A DNA stretch of 64,000 bases from Clostridium aminobutyricum (GCF_017255415.1 NZ_JAFJZZ010000003.1:124001-188000); one strand, 5' to 3'. Shown: positions 1-8,785, counted from the stretch's first letter. Translations and numbers: made by a program. Notes: generated from the letters alone by a model not told the origin.

Positions 1-2
1 AC

Positions 3-413
3 CATGGCTTGGAATATATGACAGGGGGTCGAGTCGTCATATTGGGGACTACCGGTAATAATCTGGCAGCCGGTATGTCAGGCGGTTTCGCATATGTTCT
101 TGATAAAAACGGGGATTTATATTCGAAATTAAATAAAGAAGTGATTTCTTTGGAGTCAGTGAGCAAAAGTGAAGATGTTCTCGAGTTGAATGAATTAATC
201 AAAGAGCACGTTTTTGCAACAAACTCTATAAAAGGAACTCACATCTTAAATAATTTTACCGAATATCTGCCGAAATTTAAAAAAATCATACCATATGATT
301 ATAAAAATATGCTTTCATTGATTCGAAAGTATGAGGAAATCGGAGTGAGCGAAGAACAGGCACTTGTGAAAGCTTTTTATGAAAGTAAAGGAGGGGAACA
401 GGAATGGGCTTAG
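3..413 (+). CDS. gltB: Glutamate synthase large subunit, C-terminal fragment
   Basis: This is the 3' end of the large subunit of NADPH-dependent glutamate synthase, which moves the glutamine amide onto 2-oxoglutarate. The reading frame is open from the window edge, so the gene starts outside. The visible part begins HGLEYMTGGRVVILG and continues NNLAAGMSGG, which matches the glycine-rich repeats of the C-terminal beta-helix (GXGXG) domain of GltB. The last ten bases overlap the start of gltD, the usual gltBD arrangement, so the two are almost certainly co-transcribed and translationally coupled. About 136 residues are visible of a protein that normally has roughly 1500. No irregularity is seen in the visible part. 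Confidence 0.93.
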   Translation, partial: HGLEYMTGGRVVILGTTGNNLAAGMSGGFAYVLDKNGDLYSKLNKEVISLESVSKSEDVLELNELIKEHVFATNSIKGTHILNNFTEYLPKFKKIIPYDYKNMLSLIRKYEEIGVSEEQALVKAFYESKGGEQEWA

Positions 414-1888
414 CAACAGGGTTTTTAAAATATAAAAGACGTACCAGTGAGGCCGCTGAGCCGCTAGAACGAGTGAAGCACTATAATGAATTTCATGTTT
501 CTCTTCTTCAAGAAGAACAAATGGAACAGGCTTCCAGATGCATGGATTGCGGCGTTCCGTTCTGCCAATCGGGGATGGACCTGGGAGGAATGGTGTCAGG
601 CTGTCCGCTGAATAACCTGATTCCCGAATGGAATGATCATGTATTTCACGGAAACTATGAAGAGGCATTAAAGCGTTTATTGAAGACGAATAGTTTCCCG
701 GAATTCACTTCAAGAGTTTGTCCTGCTCCTTGTGAAAAAGCATGTACTTGTTCCTTACATGCGGAAGGTGTTTCTATTAGAGAGAATGAGCTTGCCATTA
801 TTGAAAATGGATATGATTATCAGCTGATGCAACCAAGAAGGATTCAGGCAAGATCAACGAAGAGAATCGCGGTAATCGGTTCAGGTCCTGCAGGGTTGGC
901 AGCAGCAGATTTACTAAATTTTAGAGGGCACGCAGTAACGATATTTGAAAAAGAAGATCGCCCAGGAGGGCTTCTCATGTATGGAATCCCGAATATGAAG
1001 CTCGAGAAGCATGTGATCAAAAGAAGAGTGGATTTGATGAAGGCAGAAGGCATTGAGTTCAGGCTTGGAGAAGCCATTTTTTCGAAAAAGCAGGCAGATG
1101 CATTAATAAAAGAATTTGATGCCGTGGTGCTGGCATGCGGCTGCTCAATACCGAGAGATATCAAGGTGTCGGGAAGAGACGGGAAAGGCATTGTTTTTGC
1201 TGTAGACTTTTTAAAGTCCACTACAAAATCCTTGCTTGACAATCAATTGAAAGAGGGGAGTTATATTTCGGCAAAAGGGAAAAATGTCCTTGTTATCGGT
1301 GGCGGGGACACAGGGAATGATTGTGTGGCAACAAGCATAAGGCATGGTGCAAAAAGTATATTGCAGCTGGAAATGATGCCCATACTTCCGACGCACAGGG
1401 TAGAAAATAACCCGTGGCCCCAATGGCCTAAAGTCTTAAAAACTGATTACGGACAGCAGGAAGCCATTGCTGTATTCGGGAAAGATCCCAGGGAGTTTCA
1501 AACAACAGTGAAAGAATTCATCTTAGATCAGAATGGACAGGTTAGGCAAGCGATTCTTGTAAAATTGGAATATGGTAAAGATGAGAAAAGCGGAAAGTCA
1601 GTTGTGAAAGAGATTCAGAAATCAGAAAAGACTGTTCAGACAGATTTGGTTTTACTTGCAGCAGGGTTTATAGGAAGCGATGAGCATGTGGCAAAAGCCT
1701 TCGGTGTGGAACTGGACGATAAGGGTACTGTAACAACGTTGGGGGAACATTATAAAACAAGTAAAGAGAAGGTATTTGTTGCAGGAGATATGCGCAGGGG
1801 ACAATCCTTAGTAGTATGGGGTATTAGGGAAGGTCGTGAAGCGGCTAGAGAAGTAGATGCGTATCTTATGGGTTACACGAATTTATAG
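404..1888 (+). CDS. gltD: Glutamate synthase small subunit
   Basis: The small subunit (494 aa) takes electrons from NAD(P)H and passes them to GltB. Cysteine motifs near the N-terminus (CMDCGVPFC, GCPLNN, CPAPCEKACTC, about residues 45-125) are the [4Fe-4S]-binding Fer4_20 region. A first dinucleotide-binding motif, VIGSGPAGLAAADLL, lies near residue 158 for FAD; a second, VIGGGDTGNDCV, near residue 298 is the NAD(P)H site. The C-terminal VFVAGDMRRGQSLVVWGIREG is the conserved FAD-closing motif. Length is normal for the family. The ATG follows an AAAGGAGG ribosome binding site inside the end of gltB. I see no clear terminator in the roughly 110 bases after the stop. Confidence 0.95.
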   Translation: MGLATGFLKYKRRTSEAAEPLERVKHYNEFHVSLLQEEQMEQASRCMDCGVPFCQSGMDLGGMVSGCPLNNLIPEWNDHVFHGNYEEALKRLLKTNSFPEFTSRVCPAPCEKACTCSLHAEGVSIRENELAIIENGYDYQLMQPRRIQARSTKRIAVIGSGPAGLAAADLLNFRGHAVTIFEKEDRPGGLLMYGIPNMKLEKHVIKRRVDLMKAEGIEFRLGEAIFSKKQADALIKEFDAVVLACGCSIPRDIKVSGRDGKGIVFAVDFLKSTTKSLLDNQLKEGSYISAKGKNVLVIGGGDTGNDCVATSIRHGAKSILQLEMMPILPTHRVENNPWPQWPKVLKTDYGQQEAIAVFGKDPREFQTTVKEFILDQNGQVRQAILVKLEYGKDEKSGKSVVKEIQKSEKTVQTDLVLLAAGFIGSDEHVAKAFGVELDDKGTVTTLGEHYKTSKEKVFVAGDMRRGQSLVVWGIREGREAAREVDAYLMGYTNL

Positions 1889-1997
1889 ATGTCACAAATT
1901 GCCAAAAAATGTTGGAATAAGATGCCTGAAAATACTCGGTTTTTCGGTCGGCGATAAAAAGTTTGAGAAGAGTGCATAATAAGTAAAAGAGAGCAGA

Positions 1998-2192
1998 TTG
2001 GAGATGAGTAATTTGAAAAGCAGAATAATCATTTACATTTCGATTTTCGGGTTTTTAGCCGCTATTATTTTATCGAACATTAAAGAAATTCAAAATAATG
2101 AATATGTCGATGGAGGGATGCAACAGGTTAATGGTCAATTAGAAGAGGATGAGGCAACTGACCTATTTAAGTATCTTCCGGTTGACTGGTAG
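1998..2192 (+). CDS. Small membrane-anchored protein, unknown
   Basis: A short ORF (at most 64 aa) with one hydrophobic segment (IIIYISIFGFLAAIILS, about residues 9-26) followed by a polar, acidic tail ending EEDEATDLFKYLPVDW. This looks like a single-span membrane peptide with an outside tail. The start is unclear. The frame opens with TTG at 1998, an ATG lies at 2004, and a TTG at 2013 has GGAG/ATGAG upstream at a reasonable distance and would give MKSRIII. I do not recognise a family. It stands alone between gltD and a promoter at 2241, in the same direction as gltD, and could be a trailing member of that operon. Confidence 0.5.
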   Translation: MEMSNLKSRIIIYISIFGFLAAIILSNIKEIQNNEYVDGGMQQVNGQLEEDEATDLFKYLPVDW

Positions 2193-2240
2193 GCCGAACC
2201 AATGGATCATCGAATCAGATCGAGCATTTCTTTAATTTTC

Positions 2241-2310
2241 TTGACGTGCTTGAAAGAATTTGTATAATACAAATAAGGGTAAGAGCCGCTTTTATTAAGC
2301 CCTTACCCTT
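2241..2310 (+). promoter_or_regulatory. Strong promoter running directly into a hairpin
   Basis: TTGACG (2241-2246), a 16-base spacer and TATAAT (2263-2268) form a good sigma-A promoter. Six bases after the -10 box begins an inverted repeat, AAGGGTAAG (2275-2283) with CTTACCCTT (2302-2310); the loop contains a smaller pair, GCTT/AAGC. The start point would fall at about the foot of the stem, so a transcript would begin with a hairpin. About 100 bases follow before the next gene at 2413. This could be a structured 5' leader, a small RNA, or a bidirectional terminator. No known riboswitch was recognised. Confidence 0.55.
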
Positions 2311-2412
2311 CGCTATTTCTATACCTTTTTTATTCCCTGAAGATGAAGCATAACTGAAAGGAATCGCTGCCTTTTATAAGTTTATATTAAAGAATGAAGG
2401 AGAACTTATCAT

Positions 2413-3078
2413 ATGATTATTTTCATAAGATTACTGGTTATTATAAGTGCCTATTTAATGTTCTTAACTCCTATTTTAACTGTATGCACATCTTTGAAAG
2501 TTACTATCCTAATTCAATCTTTTGCGGTTATTTTATTATCAAATTATTTAGCCTATGTAAAAGATGTAAAAAGTATAAATATAAATAAGAATAGATGTGA
2601 GAAGATTATATTAAATTTAATTATAATTATTTTTACTTTTATTGCATATCGTTATTCTAATATTATAGGACTAAGTTATATTTTCGGGATATATGGTTCT
2701 ATTTTAGTATTAATTCCATTCTATTTATTCTCAAAAGATAAGAAGGTTGTTATTCCCAATAATATAAGTTTAAAGATTTTTAATGTGATATGGGCTGGAC
2801 TTATAATAAATTTTATAGGGTATCCATATATGAAATTAAATTTTATAAACGTTGAAAACAATGGAGCAATTCCAGTCGTATCTTTTATTAATCGTGACAA
2901 TAATTTTATTTTAATTAGCATTTTGTATGTGTGCATTGTATTTGTTCAAATTTTAATAGATAGAAAAAGTATAAGTATTAAAAAATATATGAACGATATT
3001 ATTTTTTATCAATATTGTATTGGCATTTTAATGTTTTTGATTCCTACGCTGCATTTAATATATATAGGCGTATTATAA
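2413..3078 (+). CDS. Multi-pass membrane protein, unknown
   Basis: A 221-residue protein that is almost entirely hydrophobic, with about six or seven predicted membrane segments separated by short lysine/asparagine-rich loops (for example KDVKSININKNRCEK and FSKDKKVVIPNN). The ATG at 2413 has a strong GAAGGAGA site (2396-2403) nine bases upstream. The gene is clearly more AT-rich than gltBD and uses ATA, AAT and TTA codons heavily, which suggests a different origin from its neighbours. I do not recognise the family and no catalytic motif is visible. It is monocistronic: a promoter at 2241 and a terminator at 3085 bracket it. Confidence 0.7.
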   Translation: MIIFIRLLVIISAYLMFLTPILTVCTSLKVTILIQSFAVILLSNYLAYVKDVKSININKNRCEKIILNLIIIIFTFIAYRYSNIIGLSYIFGIYGSILVLIPFYLFSKDKKVVIPNNISLKIFNVIWAGLIINFIGYPYMKLNFINVENNGAIPVVSFINRDNNFILISILYVCIVFVQILIDRKSISIKKYMNDIIFYQYCIGILMFLIPTLHLIYIGVL

Positions 3079-3084
3079 TATAAC

Positions 3085-3115
3085 CTGAATTGTCAACAGC
3101 ACAAATTCAGTTTTT
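3085..3115 (+). terminator. Rho-independent terminator
   Basis: CTGAATT (3085-3091) pairs with AATTCAG (3104-3110) and is followed by five T. It ends the membrane-protein gene at 2413 and separates it from the convergent HxlR gene. Confidence 0.75.
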
Positions 3116-3121
3116 ATGCAT

Positions 3122-3460
3122 TTATACTTGTCCCGTATATTTCTTTTTATATTCAGTCCCCCACACTGTCATGGCATCTAAAACCGGTTTTAGACTATAC
3201 CCTGTTTCAGTTAAAGTGTACTCCACTCTAGGAGGAACTTCGGCATACACTTTTCTTGTCAGTAAATCGCATTCTTCCATTGAACGGAGATTTGCAGTTA
3301 ATACTTTTTGTGTAATACTCCCAATCGACTTTTTTAATTCTCCAAATCTTTTGGTGCCATCTAATAAATCTCTTAAAATTAAAACCTTCCAACGGTCGCT
3401 GATTAACATGAGTGTTGTTTCAACCGGACAAGCAGGTAATTCTTTTTGCATATAACCCAC
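3122..3460 (-). CDS. HxlR-family transcriptional regulator
   Basis: A 112-residue winged-helix DNA-binding protein of the HxlR/YodB group. The N-terminus CPVETTLMLISDRWKVLILRDLL is the family signature, with a conserved cysteine before the first helix. Then follow RFGELKKSIGSITQKVLTANLRSMEECDLLTR (recognition helix and wing) and the C-terminal VEYTLTETGYSLKPVL. In YodB and HypR the equivalent cysteine senses quinones, diamide or aldehydes by thiol chemistry, so redox or electrophile sensing is likely by family. It is transcribed away from the FMN-binding gene at 3584, with an inverted repeat between them at 3468-3485. That divergent layout suggests it controls that gene and itself. Confidence 0.9.
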   Translation of the reverse strand: MGYMQKELPACPVETTLMLISDRWKVLILRDLLDGTKRFGELKKSIGSITQKVLTANLRSMEECDLLTRKVYAEVPPRVEYTLTETGYSLKPVLDAMTVWGTEYKKKYTGQV

Positions 3461-3467
3461 ACTTCCT

Positions 3468-3485
3468 CCAATAGTATCCTATTGG
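3468..3485. promoter_or_regulatory. Inverted-repeat operator candidate for the HxlR regulator
   Basis: CCAATAG (3468-3474), four bases, then CTATTGG (3479-3485): perfect 7-base arms. It starts 7 bases upstream of the HxlR start codon and lies about 100 bases before the divergent FMN-binding gene. The position fits an autoregulatory operator. Confidence 0.55.
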
Positions 3486-3583
3486 TAACTACGGCACAAA
3501 AAAGTGCTTACTTTACTAAATATACTTTTAAAACTAATATAAGGTTAAACAAAATAAATGTCAAGATGGCAGGAGGATACAAA

Positions 3584-3985
3584 ATGAAAGAAGTAGTGAA
3601 ATTTTTAAATGAAAATCCGGTACAGTATTTAGCAAGCATTGGACTGGATGGTAAAGCGAAATGCAGACCTTTTATGTTTGCCGTTGCACAGGACGGAAAA
3701 CTTTGGTTTTGCACCAATACCCAAAAGCAAGTTTATAAAGAAATGATAGTAAATCCAAATGTAGAACTATCCATATCAAGCCCTACTTACGCGTGGATAC
3801 GCTTAAACGGAAAGGTTGTTTTTGAAAATAATATGGATATCAAAGAAGCTTGTATGCTGAATCCTATCGTAAAGGGACAGTATAACGAGGCCTCCAATCC
3901 TATATTTGAAGTATTCTATTTAGAAGGGGCAAAAGCAACCATTGCAGATTTTTCAGGGAATCCGCCTCAAGAATACAATCTTTAG
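3584..3985 (+). CDS. Pyridoxamine 5'-phosphate oxidase-like FMN-binding protein
   Basis: A 133-residue split-barrel flavoprotein of the PNPOx-like superfamily. Features are the opening EVVKFLNENPVQYLASIGLDGKAKCRPF, then LWFCTNTQKQVYKEMIVNPNVELS and WIRLNGKVVFENN, the pattern of the small single-domain members that bind FMN at a dimer interface. Members of this group reduce or bind small electrophiles; the substrate cannot be told from sequence. The frame is open further upstream to 3446, but the ATG at 3584 with GGAGGA six to eight bases before it is the natural start. It is divergent from an HxlR regulator, a common pairing for oxidative or electrophile stress genes. Confidence 0.85.
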   Translation: MKEVVKFLNENPVQYLASIGLDGKAKCRPFMFAVAQDGKLWFCTNTQKQVYKEMIVNPNVELSISSPTYAWIRLNGKVVFENNMDIKEACMLNPIVKGQYNEASNPIFEVFYLEGAKATIADFSGNPPQEYNL

Positions 3986-4024
3986 TCATTTGATTAGGGC
4001 AATATCATAACAAGAAGTTTAATG

Positions 4025-4053
4025 CCGGAGTCCTATAATGACTCCGGTATTTT
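4025..4053 (+). terminator. Rho-independent terminator
   Basis: CCGGAGTC (4025-4032) pairs perfectly with GACTCCGG (4040-4047) around a 7-base loop and is followed by TATTTT. It ends the FMN-binding gene. Because the hairpin lies inside the 5' extension of the next frame, it supports the later start of the sirtuin at 4121. Confidence 0.8.
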
Positions 4054-4120
4054 CACTTTGGCGATGAGATGGCATTTATACACGCAAGGGACTATTGAAA
4101 ACATTAGAAAAGGGAGAAAC

Positions 4121-4960
4121 ATGAACAACAAAAAAATTGAACAAATTACAAAATATATAAAGGATGCAGAGGCGATTGTTATAGGAGCCGGTTCAGGACT
4201 TTCCACTGCGGCAGGATTAACGTATTGCGGAAAACGGTTCGAAGATTATTTTAGTGAATTTATAGAACGATATGGGATGGAGGATATGTATTCTGCTGGA
4301 TTTTATCCATTTCAAACCCAAGAAGAAAAATGGGCCTATTGGAGCAGGCACATTTACTATAATCGCTATGATATTCAAGAAGGAAAAGTTTATATGGATT
4401 TATATCAGTTGGTCAAGGAAGGAAATCACTTTGTACTTACAACCAATGTGGATCATCAGTTTTGGCTTGCGGGATTTGATGATGAAAAAATATTTGCTAC
4501 ACAGGGAGACTACGGACTTTTTCAATGTAAACGGGCTTGCCATAAAAAATTGTATGATAACGAGATTCAGGTTAGGAAAATGATTGAGAAGCAGAAAGAT
4601 TGCAAGATTCCAAGAGAACTTATACCCAAATGCCCTAAGTGCGGTGGAAATATGGAAGTAAATTTGCGAAGTGATTCATATTTTGTAGAAAATGAAAAAT
4701 GGAATCAGGCCAATAGGCGATATCAGAAGTTCTTACATTACAACCAGGCCAAAAGAATACTTTTTCTTGAGTTAGGTGTTGGGATGAATACGCCGATGGT
4801 TATCAAATACCCGTTTTGGCAAATGACATACCGCATGAAAAATGCGAAATATGTGTGTGTTAATTTAGATGAAGCAAATGTTCTGAATGACATCGCTGAG
4901 AAATCTATTTGCATAAATGCAGACATTGCAGACGTTGTGGAAGAGTTGGTTGGGAGGTAA
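4121..4960 (+). CDS. Class M sirtuin (SirTM-like), likely protein ADP-ribosyltransferase
   Basis: A 279-residue Sir2-family protein. The NAD-binding motif GAGSGLSTAAGL is at residues 22-33, TTNVDHQF at 107-114, and a zinc ribbon is built from cysteines at about 136-140 and from CPKCGGN. The catalytic histidine of ordinary deacetylase sirtuins is not present: the equivalent stretch reads FATQGD (Gln128). Asn109, Asp111 and Gln128 fit the residues described for macrodomain-linked SirTM enzymes, which ADP-ribosylate proteins rather than deacetylate. The gene is six bases upstream of a zinc-type macrodomain gene, the hydrolase partner known for this class. Start: ATG 4121 with AGGGAG seven bases before; an upstream in-frame extension crosses a terminator and was rejected. 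Confidence 0.88.
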   Translation: MNNKKIEQITKYIKDAEAIVIGAGSGLSTAAGLTYCGKRFEDYFSEFIERYGMEDMYSAGFYPFQTQEEKWAYWSRHIYYNRYDIQEGKVYMDLYQLVKEGNHFVLTTNVDHQFWLAGFDDEKIFATQGDYGLFQCKRACHKKLYDNEIQVRKMIEKQKDCKIPRELIPKCPKCGGNMEVNLRSDSYFVENEKWNQANRRYQKFLHYNQAKRILFLELGVGMNTPMVIKYPFWQMTYRMKNAKYVCVNLDEANVLNDIAEKSICINADIADVVEELVGR

Positions 4961-4966
4961 CTGGAA

Positions 4967-5791
4967 ATGTTGAAAAACCAGGAGGAAAGATTAGAATATT
5001 TAATCGATGAGCTTTGCCTTGAATCATCAGCCTGTAAGCACCTAGAAGAAATGCGCTCAGAGCCAGAAAAACTATTAAGGTCTTTAATGAATATTAGAAC
5101 GTCGAAACCAATTTCGGAGAAGTTCCTGAAAATACAAGATAGGTATCTAAAATGTGCAGCTGAAGAAAAAGGCATTGTGACTTTGAGTGAAATTCCTACA
5201 ATTCAAGAGTTCTATAATTCAAATATAGAATTTGCAGATAGAATTTCATTGTGGAAGGGGGATATTACGAGACTCCATGTGGACGCTATTGTAAATGCCG
5301 CTAATTCTCAGATGTTAGGTTGCTTTATTCCTTGCCATAAATGCATTGACAACGCAATTCACTCCGCAGCAGGAATTCAGCTTCGTGATGCTTGCCATCA
5401 ATATATGACGGAGAAACGAAAAGAAGATCCCACCTATGAAGAACCAACAGGAAGTGCTGTTATCACGGAAGGGTTTAATTTGCCCTCAAAATATGTGATC
5501 CATACAGTTGGACCGATTGTATCGTGGCATTTGACAGAAGATCTAAAACAAGATTTAATGCATTGTTATGAATCTTGCTTAAAGGTTGCCCTTGAAAATA
5601 ATATTAAAAGTATCGCCTTTTGTTGTATTTCAACTGGTGAATTTCACTTTCCAAGCGATGAAGCGGCAATAATTGCAATAAAATCGGTTCAGTCATTTTT
5701 AGAGAAAGATCCTGACAAAATTGAAAGGATTATTTTTAACGTGTTTAAAGACCAAGATTTAGAAATTTATAAAGGATTGCTCTGTAAGTAA
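4967..5791 (+). CDS. Zinc-dependent macrodomain protein (protein-ADP-ribose hydrolase)
   Basis: A 274-residue macrodomain protein of the group found next to class M sirtuins. An N-terminal helical extension (residues 1-90) precedes the macrodomain, which has WKGDIT (96-101), VDAIVNAANSQMLGCF (105-120) and IPCHKCIDNAIHSAAG (121-136). The C-x4-H-x-C arrangement (Cys119, His124, Cys126) matches the metal-binding loop of zinc-type macrodomains. PTGSAVITEGFNLPSKYVIHTVGP and CISTGEFHFP are the ADP-ribose-binding loops. By family it removes ADP-ribose from proteins, so it should reverse the action of the sirtuin encoded six bases upstream. GcvH-L and LplA2, which complete the operon in staphylococci and streptococci, are not in this window. 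Confidence 0.9.
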   Translation: MLKNQEERLEYLIDELCLESSACKHLEEMRSEPEKLLRSLMNIRTSKPISEKFLKIQDRYLKCAAEEKGIVTLSEIPTIQEFYNSNIEFADRISLWKGDITRLHVDAIVNAANSQMLGCFIPCHKCIDNAIHSAAGIQLRDACHQYMTEKRKEDPTYEEPTGSAVITEGFNLPSKYVIHTVGPIVSWHLTEDLKQDLMHCYESCLKVALENNIKSIAFCCISTGEFHFPSDEAAIIAIKSVQSFLEKDPDKIERIIFNVFKDQDLEIYKGLLCK

Positions 5792-5962
5792 AAAGGATTA
5801 AAAAGTAGCGGAAGTTACTATTGTGGTATGATAAAATGAAAATCATCTACATATTTTATTAAGAGGTATGCAAATAATTTCAGAAAGAAAGATCGACATT
5901 TTAAAGAAAAATATAATCATTGGGTAGGATATAGAATATCCTATTGCACATGGAAATGGGCT

Positions 5963-6271
5963 ATGTTTATTGAAGTTGATAAGAAGAATTTGAAAGAGGA
6001 TATGAAAAAAATGATAAATTTAAGTTTCCATGAATCTCTAATAACAGAAAAAATAGAAGAAGCTTTAATCGTTGGAATGAGTCGAGAAAAACTAATGGCA
6101 ATCAGCCGAGAGGCTAGTTTATTAGCATATAAAATAACAATTGAAGTTTCAGATTCGCGAATCGCTGTTCAGGATGGGCTAATTCTAGAAGATACGATAA
6201 ATGAAGAAATTTTGTATAAGGTAGATACGATAACAATAGATTGGGTATCAAGTCAAAGGGTGTGGCGCTAA
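5963..6271 (+). pseudogene. Hypothetical protein, probably broken at both ends
   Basis: A 102-residue frame starting at ATG 5963 (FIEVDKKNLKEDMKKMINLS...). Two things suggest it is damaged. The same frame is open and protein-like back to about 5840 but has no ATG or good ribosome binding site there. Just before its stop, a shift of one frame near 6255 gives another open stretch to 6381 ending ANIKIAKE. Product unknown; no family recognised. It contains mixed helical and strand segments, with no membrane span. It lies between the sirtuin/macrodomain pair and a terminator at 6413. It could be a real short gene, but degradation is more likely. Confidence 0.4.
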
Positions 6272-6412
6272 TAAATAGAAGAGCACAAATGGTAGAGAGA
6301 ATTCTTCCAGACTTTGCAAATATATGCTCCTTAAATTTCTGGACAACTATAATTGCTAATATTAAAATTGCAAAAGAATAAATAAAATGCAAAATTTATT
6401 TTTCTATATCTC

Positions 6413-6440
6413 AAAGATTAGGAAACTCCTAATCTTTTTT
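6413..6440 (+). terminator. Rho-independent terminator
   Basis: AAAGATTAGGA (6413-6423) and TCCTAATCTTT (6427-6437) form a perfect 11-bp stem with a 3-base loop, continuing into a T run. Confidence 0.85.
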
Positions 6441-6500
6441 ATTACTTTCCAACAAAGCGGGTACAATAATTAAATATAAGAAAATAAAGGAAGTGATGCT

Positions 6501-8534
6501 ATGCCTAACAATATAAAATCAAATCAATTAATAAATGAAAAATCTCCTTACCTTCTTCAGCACGCCCACAATCCTGTCAACTGGTACCCGTGGGGAGAAG
6601 AAGCTTTTAAAAAGGCAAAATCAGAAGAAAAACCAATCTTCTTAAGTATCGGTTATTCCACCTGTCATTGGTGCCATGTGATGGCCCATGAGTCTTTTGA
6701 GGATCATGAGGTAGCGGAGGTGCTTAATAATAACTTTGTATGCATCAAAGTAGACCGGGAAGAACGTCCGGACGTGGACTCCGTGTATATGACCGTTTGT
6801 CAGGCTTTGACAGGATCGGGAGGCTGGCCGCTGACGATTGTGATGACGCCGGAGCAAAAGCCGTTTTGGGCAGGGACCTATTTGCCTAAACGGTCCCAAT
6901 ACGGTCATGTAGGGCTGCTTGAACTGTTGGATGCGATTATACAGCAATGGGAAGTAAACCGTAAAAGATTGATAGAATCCGGAGATGAGATTATAACAGC
7001 TTTGGAAAAACACAGAGAATCAAGGAAAGACAGAGTAGAACCGACAAAAGAGCTTATCGATAATGGTGTTACTTTATTCCGTCATGTGTATGATAAGCAA
7101 TGGGGTGGGTTTGGACCGGCTCCTAAATTCCCGACTCCTCATAATTTGCTTTTTCTTCTGCGCTATGCTTTCTTGGAAAAAAATCAAGCGGTGCAAGGTA
7201 TCGTGACGCATACCTTAGATCAAATGTTTAAAGGTGGCATGTTTGATCATATCGGGGGCGGATTTTCTCGTTACTCAACGGATGAAAAGTGGCTGGTTCC
7301 TCATTTTGAAAAGATGCTTTACGATAATGCACTGCTTGCTTATGTTTATGCAGAGGCGTATCAGTTTACCGGCAAATCTCTTTACCGTGAAGTAGCAAAG
7401 AGAACCTTAGATTATGTATTGCGTGAGCTAACAGATGAAGAGGGCGGATTCTACTGCGGACAAGATGCAGACAGCGAAGGCGTAGAAGGGAAGTATTATG
7501 TTTTCACACCGGAAGAAATTAAACAGGTAGTGGGAGACACAGACGGCGAACTCTTCTGCAAATGGTATGCTGTAACGGAACGCGGTAATTTTGAAGGCAA
7601 AAGTATTCCCAATCTGATTGAAAATCCGAACTATGAAGGGAAAATTGAAGACATCGAGCAGATCAGCCGAAAACTTTATGAATATCGGCTCCATCGTACG
7701 GTTTTGCATAAAGATGATAAAGTATTGACTTCGTGGAATGCTTTGATGATAGCTGCTCTGGCAAAAGCAAGTATATTGCTGGAGGATCCCGTGTATTTAG
7801 AGGCCGCTCAACAAGCACAGACTTTTATTGCAAAGAATTTAACGGATGAAGAGGGACGCTTGTATATTCGCTGGCGAGAGGGGCAAACCGCGCATACGGG
7901 ACAATTGGATGACTATGCTTTTTATGCCTTTGCACTAATCGAATTGTATAAAAATACTTTTTGTGTGGATTATTTACAGGAAGCCATCCGTGCAGCAGAA
8001 CAGATCATGTCTTTGTTCTTTGATGAGGGCGAAGGAGGCTGTTACCTATACGCCGCCGATAGCGAACAGCTGATCAGCAGACCAAAAGAAGTGTATGACG
8101 GTGCTTTGCCTTCCGGTAATTCGATAGCGACCTTGGTATTTGATGATCTGGCAAAGTATACAGGTGAAATCAAGTGGAAGGAAGCTAGAGACAAGCAGCT
8201 TGAATTCATTTCGGGAGAAGTAAAAGCGAATCCGCTTGGGCATAGTGTATCCATGATTGCCTTAATGGGTGTTTTCTATCCTTCTCAGGAATTGGTTTGT
8301 GTCCAATCTCAAGCTGAGGTGCCTAGTGAATGGACGAATTCGCTCAAAACCTATCGTCCCAATCTTACGGTACTTGTAAAAAATGCCGAGAACCGAGATA
8401 AACTGGAAAAACTGGCGCCTTTTACGGCTTCTTATCCGATTCCGCAGCAAGGTTCACAATATTATTTATGTGAAAACGGAAGCTGCCTATCACCGGTTAG
8501 CACGTTAGAAGAATTAGAAATAGAAAAATTCTAA
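6501..8534 (+). CDS. yyaL: Thioredoxin-domain protein of the YyaL/SPATA20 family
   Basis: A 677-residue protein matching the YyaL/DUF255 family in length and layout. Residues 1-165 form a thioredoxin-like domain with the signature [18 protein letters not shown], the redox motif [14 protein letters not shown] (CxxC, near residues 53-56) and SGGWPL. The rest is an alpha/alpha-barrel of six-hairpin type, with [15 protein letters not shown] ([17 protein letters not shown]), [29 protein letters not shown] and [12 protein letters not shown]. The family's substrate is not established. It is probably cytoplasmic: no signal peptide is seen. ATG 6501 follows AAAGGAAGTG. It appears to be transcribed alone. 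Confidence 0.93.
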   Translation: MPNNIKSNQLINEKSPYLLQHAHNPVNWYPWGEEAFKKAKSEEKPIFLSIGYSTCHWCHVMAHESFEDHEVAEVLNNNFVCIKVDREERPDVDSVYMTVCQALTGSGGWPLTIVMTPEQKPFWAGTYLPKRSQYGHVGLLELLDAIIQQWEVNRKRLIESGDEIITALEKHRESRKDRVEPTKELIDNGVTLFRHVYDKQWGGFGPAPKFPTPHNLLFLLRYAFLEKNQAVQGIVTHTLDQMFKGGMFDHIGGGFSRYSTDEKWLVPHFEKMLYDNALLAYVYAEAYQFTGKSLYREVAKRTLDYVLRELTDEEGGFYCGQDADSEGVEGKYYVFTPEEIKQVVGDTDGELFCKWYAVTERGNFEGKSIPNLIENPNYEGKIEDIEQISRKLYEYRLHRTVLHKDDKVLTSWNALMIAALAKASILLEDPVYLEAAQQAQTFIAKNLTDEEGRLYIRWREGQTAHTGQLDDYAFYAFALIELYKNTFCVDYLQEAIRAAEQIMSLFFDEGEGGCYLYAADSEQLISRPKEVYDGALPSGNSIATLVFDDLAKYTGEIKWKEARDKQLEFISGEVKANPLGHSVSMIALMGVFYPSQELVCVQSQAEVPSEWTNSLKTYRPNLTVLVKNAENRDKLEKLAPFTASYPIPQQGSQYYLCENGSCLSPVSTLEELEIEKF

Positions 8535-8614
8535 GGAGCATATCATAAAAATATAAATGAGAAAATTGATATCATTTCTCCATTTATAAAAATTAAATAA
8601 AAGAAAATTAAAAA

Positions 8615-8664
8615 TACGCATAACCAATCAAGGAAAATTTTGAAAGGGTGATGCGTCTTTTTTT
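8615..8664 (+). terminator. Terminator-like hairpin
   Basis: TACGCAT (8615-8621) pairs with ATGCGT (8651-8656) followed by C and seven T. The loop holds a smaller AAAATTTT palindrome. A second weak stem, AATGAGAAA with TTTCTC, lies just upstream (8557-8585). Both fit termination of yyaL. Confidence 0.65.
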
Positions 8665-8785
8665 GCGGAATTGTTAGAAAATTAGGTGATTGATGTATTA
8701 TACAAGTGACTTATGTCCTATTTGGGTGTATAATATTTTGGTAAATATTGCTTGGAATAAGATGGAAGGAGGCATTGAAAGTACC

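Noticed and set aside
8535..8690. Possible c-di-GMP riboswitch before the lipoprotein/GGDEF-EAL operon
   Set aside because: The conserved GEMM core and tetraloop receptor are absent; the structure is a simple hairpin with a T run, so it was called a terminator.
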